Below, one piece after another: positions 5,927 through 5,979 of a stretch of 5,979 nucleotides of DNA. The first letter of the stretch is position 1; each line of letters begins with the position of its first letter. The position numbers and the translations under genes were made by a program. A model generated the notes under the pieces. It was not told the origin of the DNA, did not search any database, and saw nothing but the letters and a program-made list of their open reading frames with translations. Source of the DNA: Rickettsiales bacterium. GTDB lineage: Bacteria; Pseudomonadota; Alphaproteobacteria; Rickettsiales; Anaplasmataceae. The stretch covers positions 1-5,979 of the forward strand of contig JAITFM010000077.1 of NCBI GenBank assembly GCA_031281335.1. Direction: 5' to 3'.

Positions 5927-5979
5927 CTAGGGGAACTTCTGTTACCCGGCGTTCCCTGAACCGTGCTTGTAGCAATGAA
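5927..5979 (+). ncRNA. ssrS: Probable 6S RNA, 5' part only (cut by window edge)
   Basis: 6S RNA binds sigma70 RNA polymerase by mimicking an open promoter and dampens transcription under nutrient stress. The visible 5' part contains TTCTGTTACCCGGC followed by GTTCCCTGAACCG (5943-5972 region), which lines up with the E. coli 6S order of GTTCGCAAGCGGGC then GTCCCCTGAGCCG, the conserved strand leading into the central bubble. No protein frame or tRNA fold explains these bases. The matching 3' strand would lie beyond 5979, so pairing cannot be tested here. The 5' end is approximate; TATGTA (5917-5922) or TAAATT (5921-5926) could be its -10 box. The call rests on by-eye similarity to one arm. Confidence 0.5.

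Noticed and set aside
5927..5979. tRNA T-arm on the minus strand suggested by GGTTCAGGGAAC
   Set aside because: The flanking bases do not form the 5-bp T stem around a 7-base loop, and no acceptor or anticodon arms appear; the plus-strand 6S reading fits better.
1..5979. CRISPR array, transposase or prophage genes
   Set aside because: No regularly spaced identical repeats, no transposase or integrase motif and no phage structural gene were seen on either strand.

Overview
This AT-rich window looks like part of a Wolbachia chromosome, or a very close Anaplasmataceae relative. The reasons are the reduced, compact gene set, the divergent but intact housekeeping proteins, the short-form FtsK, an alphaproteobacterial-type SspB, and an intergenic block of degenerate repeats of a kind I associate with Wolbachia. 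The genus call is inference from protein and intergenic style; no database comparison was made.

All recognised protein genes lie on the minus strand, so transcription runs from right to left. From the right edge: a probable 6S RNA gene begins on the plus strand at about 5927 and runs out of the window. Divergent from it is sspB (5467-5904), the ClpXP adaptor. Next is a two-gene RelE/ParE-type toxin-antitoxin module (antitoxin 5116-5334, toxin 4847-5125). It has a near-consensus sigma70 promoter and a small dyad over the -10 box. Then come yggT (4439-4714) and ftsK (2311-4434), 4 nt apart and evidently cotranscribed. A block of about 630 bp without a convincing gene (1680-2310) holds two clear and perhaps a third decayed copy of a tandem repeat, one doubtful 75-codon ORF starting with TTG, and a perfect 9-bp inverted repeat next to the ftsK stop. 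Finally mraY (699-1679) and rnhB (84-692) form a second tight pair. The last 83 bases before the left edge hold only an imperfect hairpin.

Functionally, the window mixes cell-envelope and division genes (mraY for lipid I synthesis, ftsK for septal DNA translocation, yggT as a small membrane protein linked in other bacteria to division or envelope functions) with nucleic-acid maintenance (rnhB) and proteolysis (sspB). The one accessory item is the toxin-antitoxin pair inserted between sspB and yggT-ftsK. Retention of mraY fits the known persistence of lipid II synthesis in Wolbachia despite the lack of a classical thick wall.

I do not see an undescribed multi-gene system here. The items most worth checking are the partial 6S RNA, the self-regulated toxin-antitoxin module, the repeat block, and the small hairpin at the yggT/ftsK junction.
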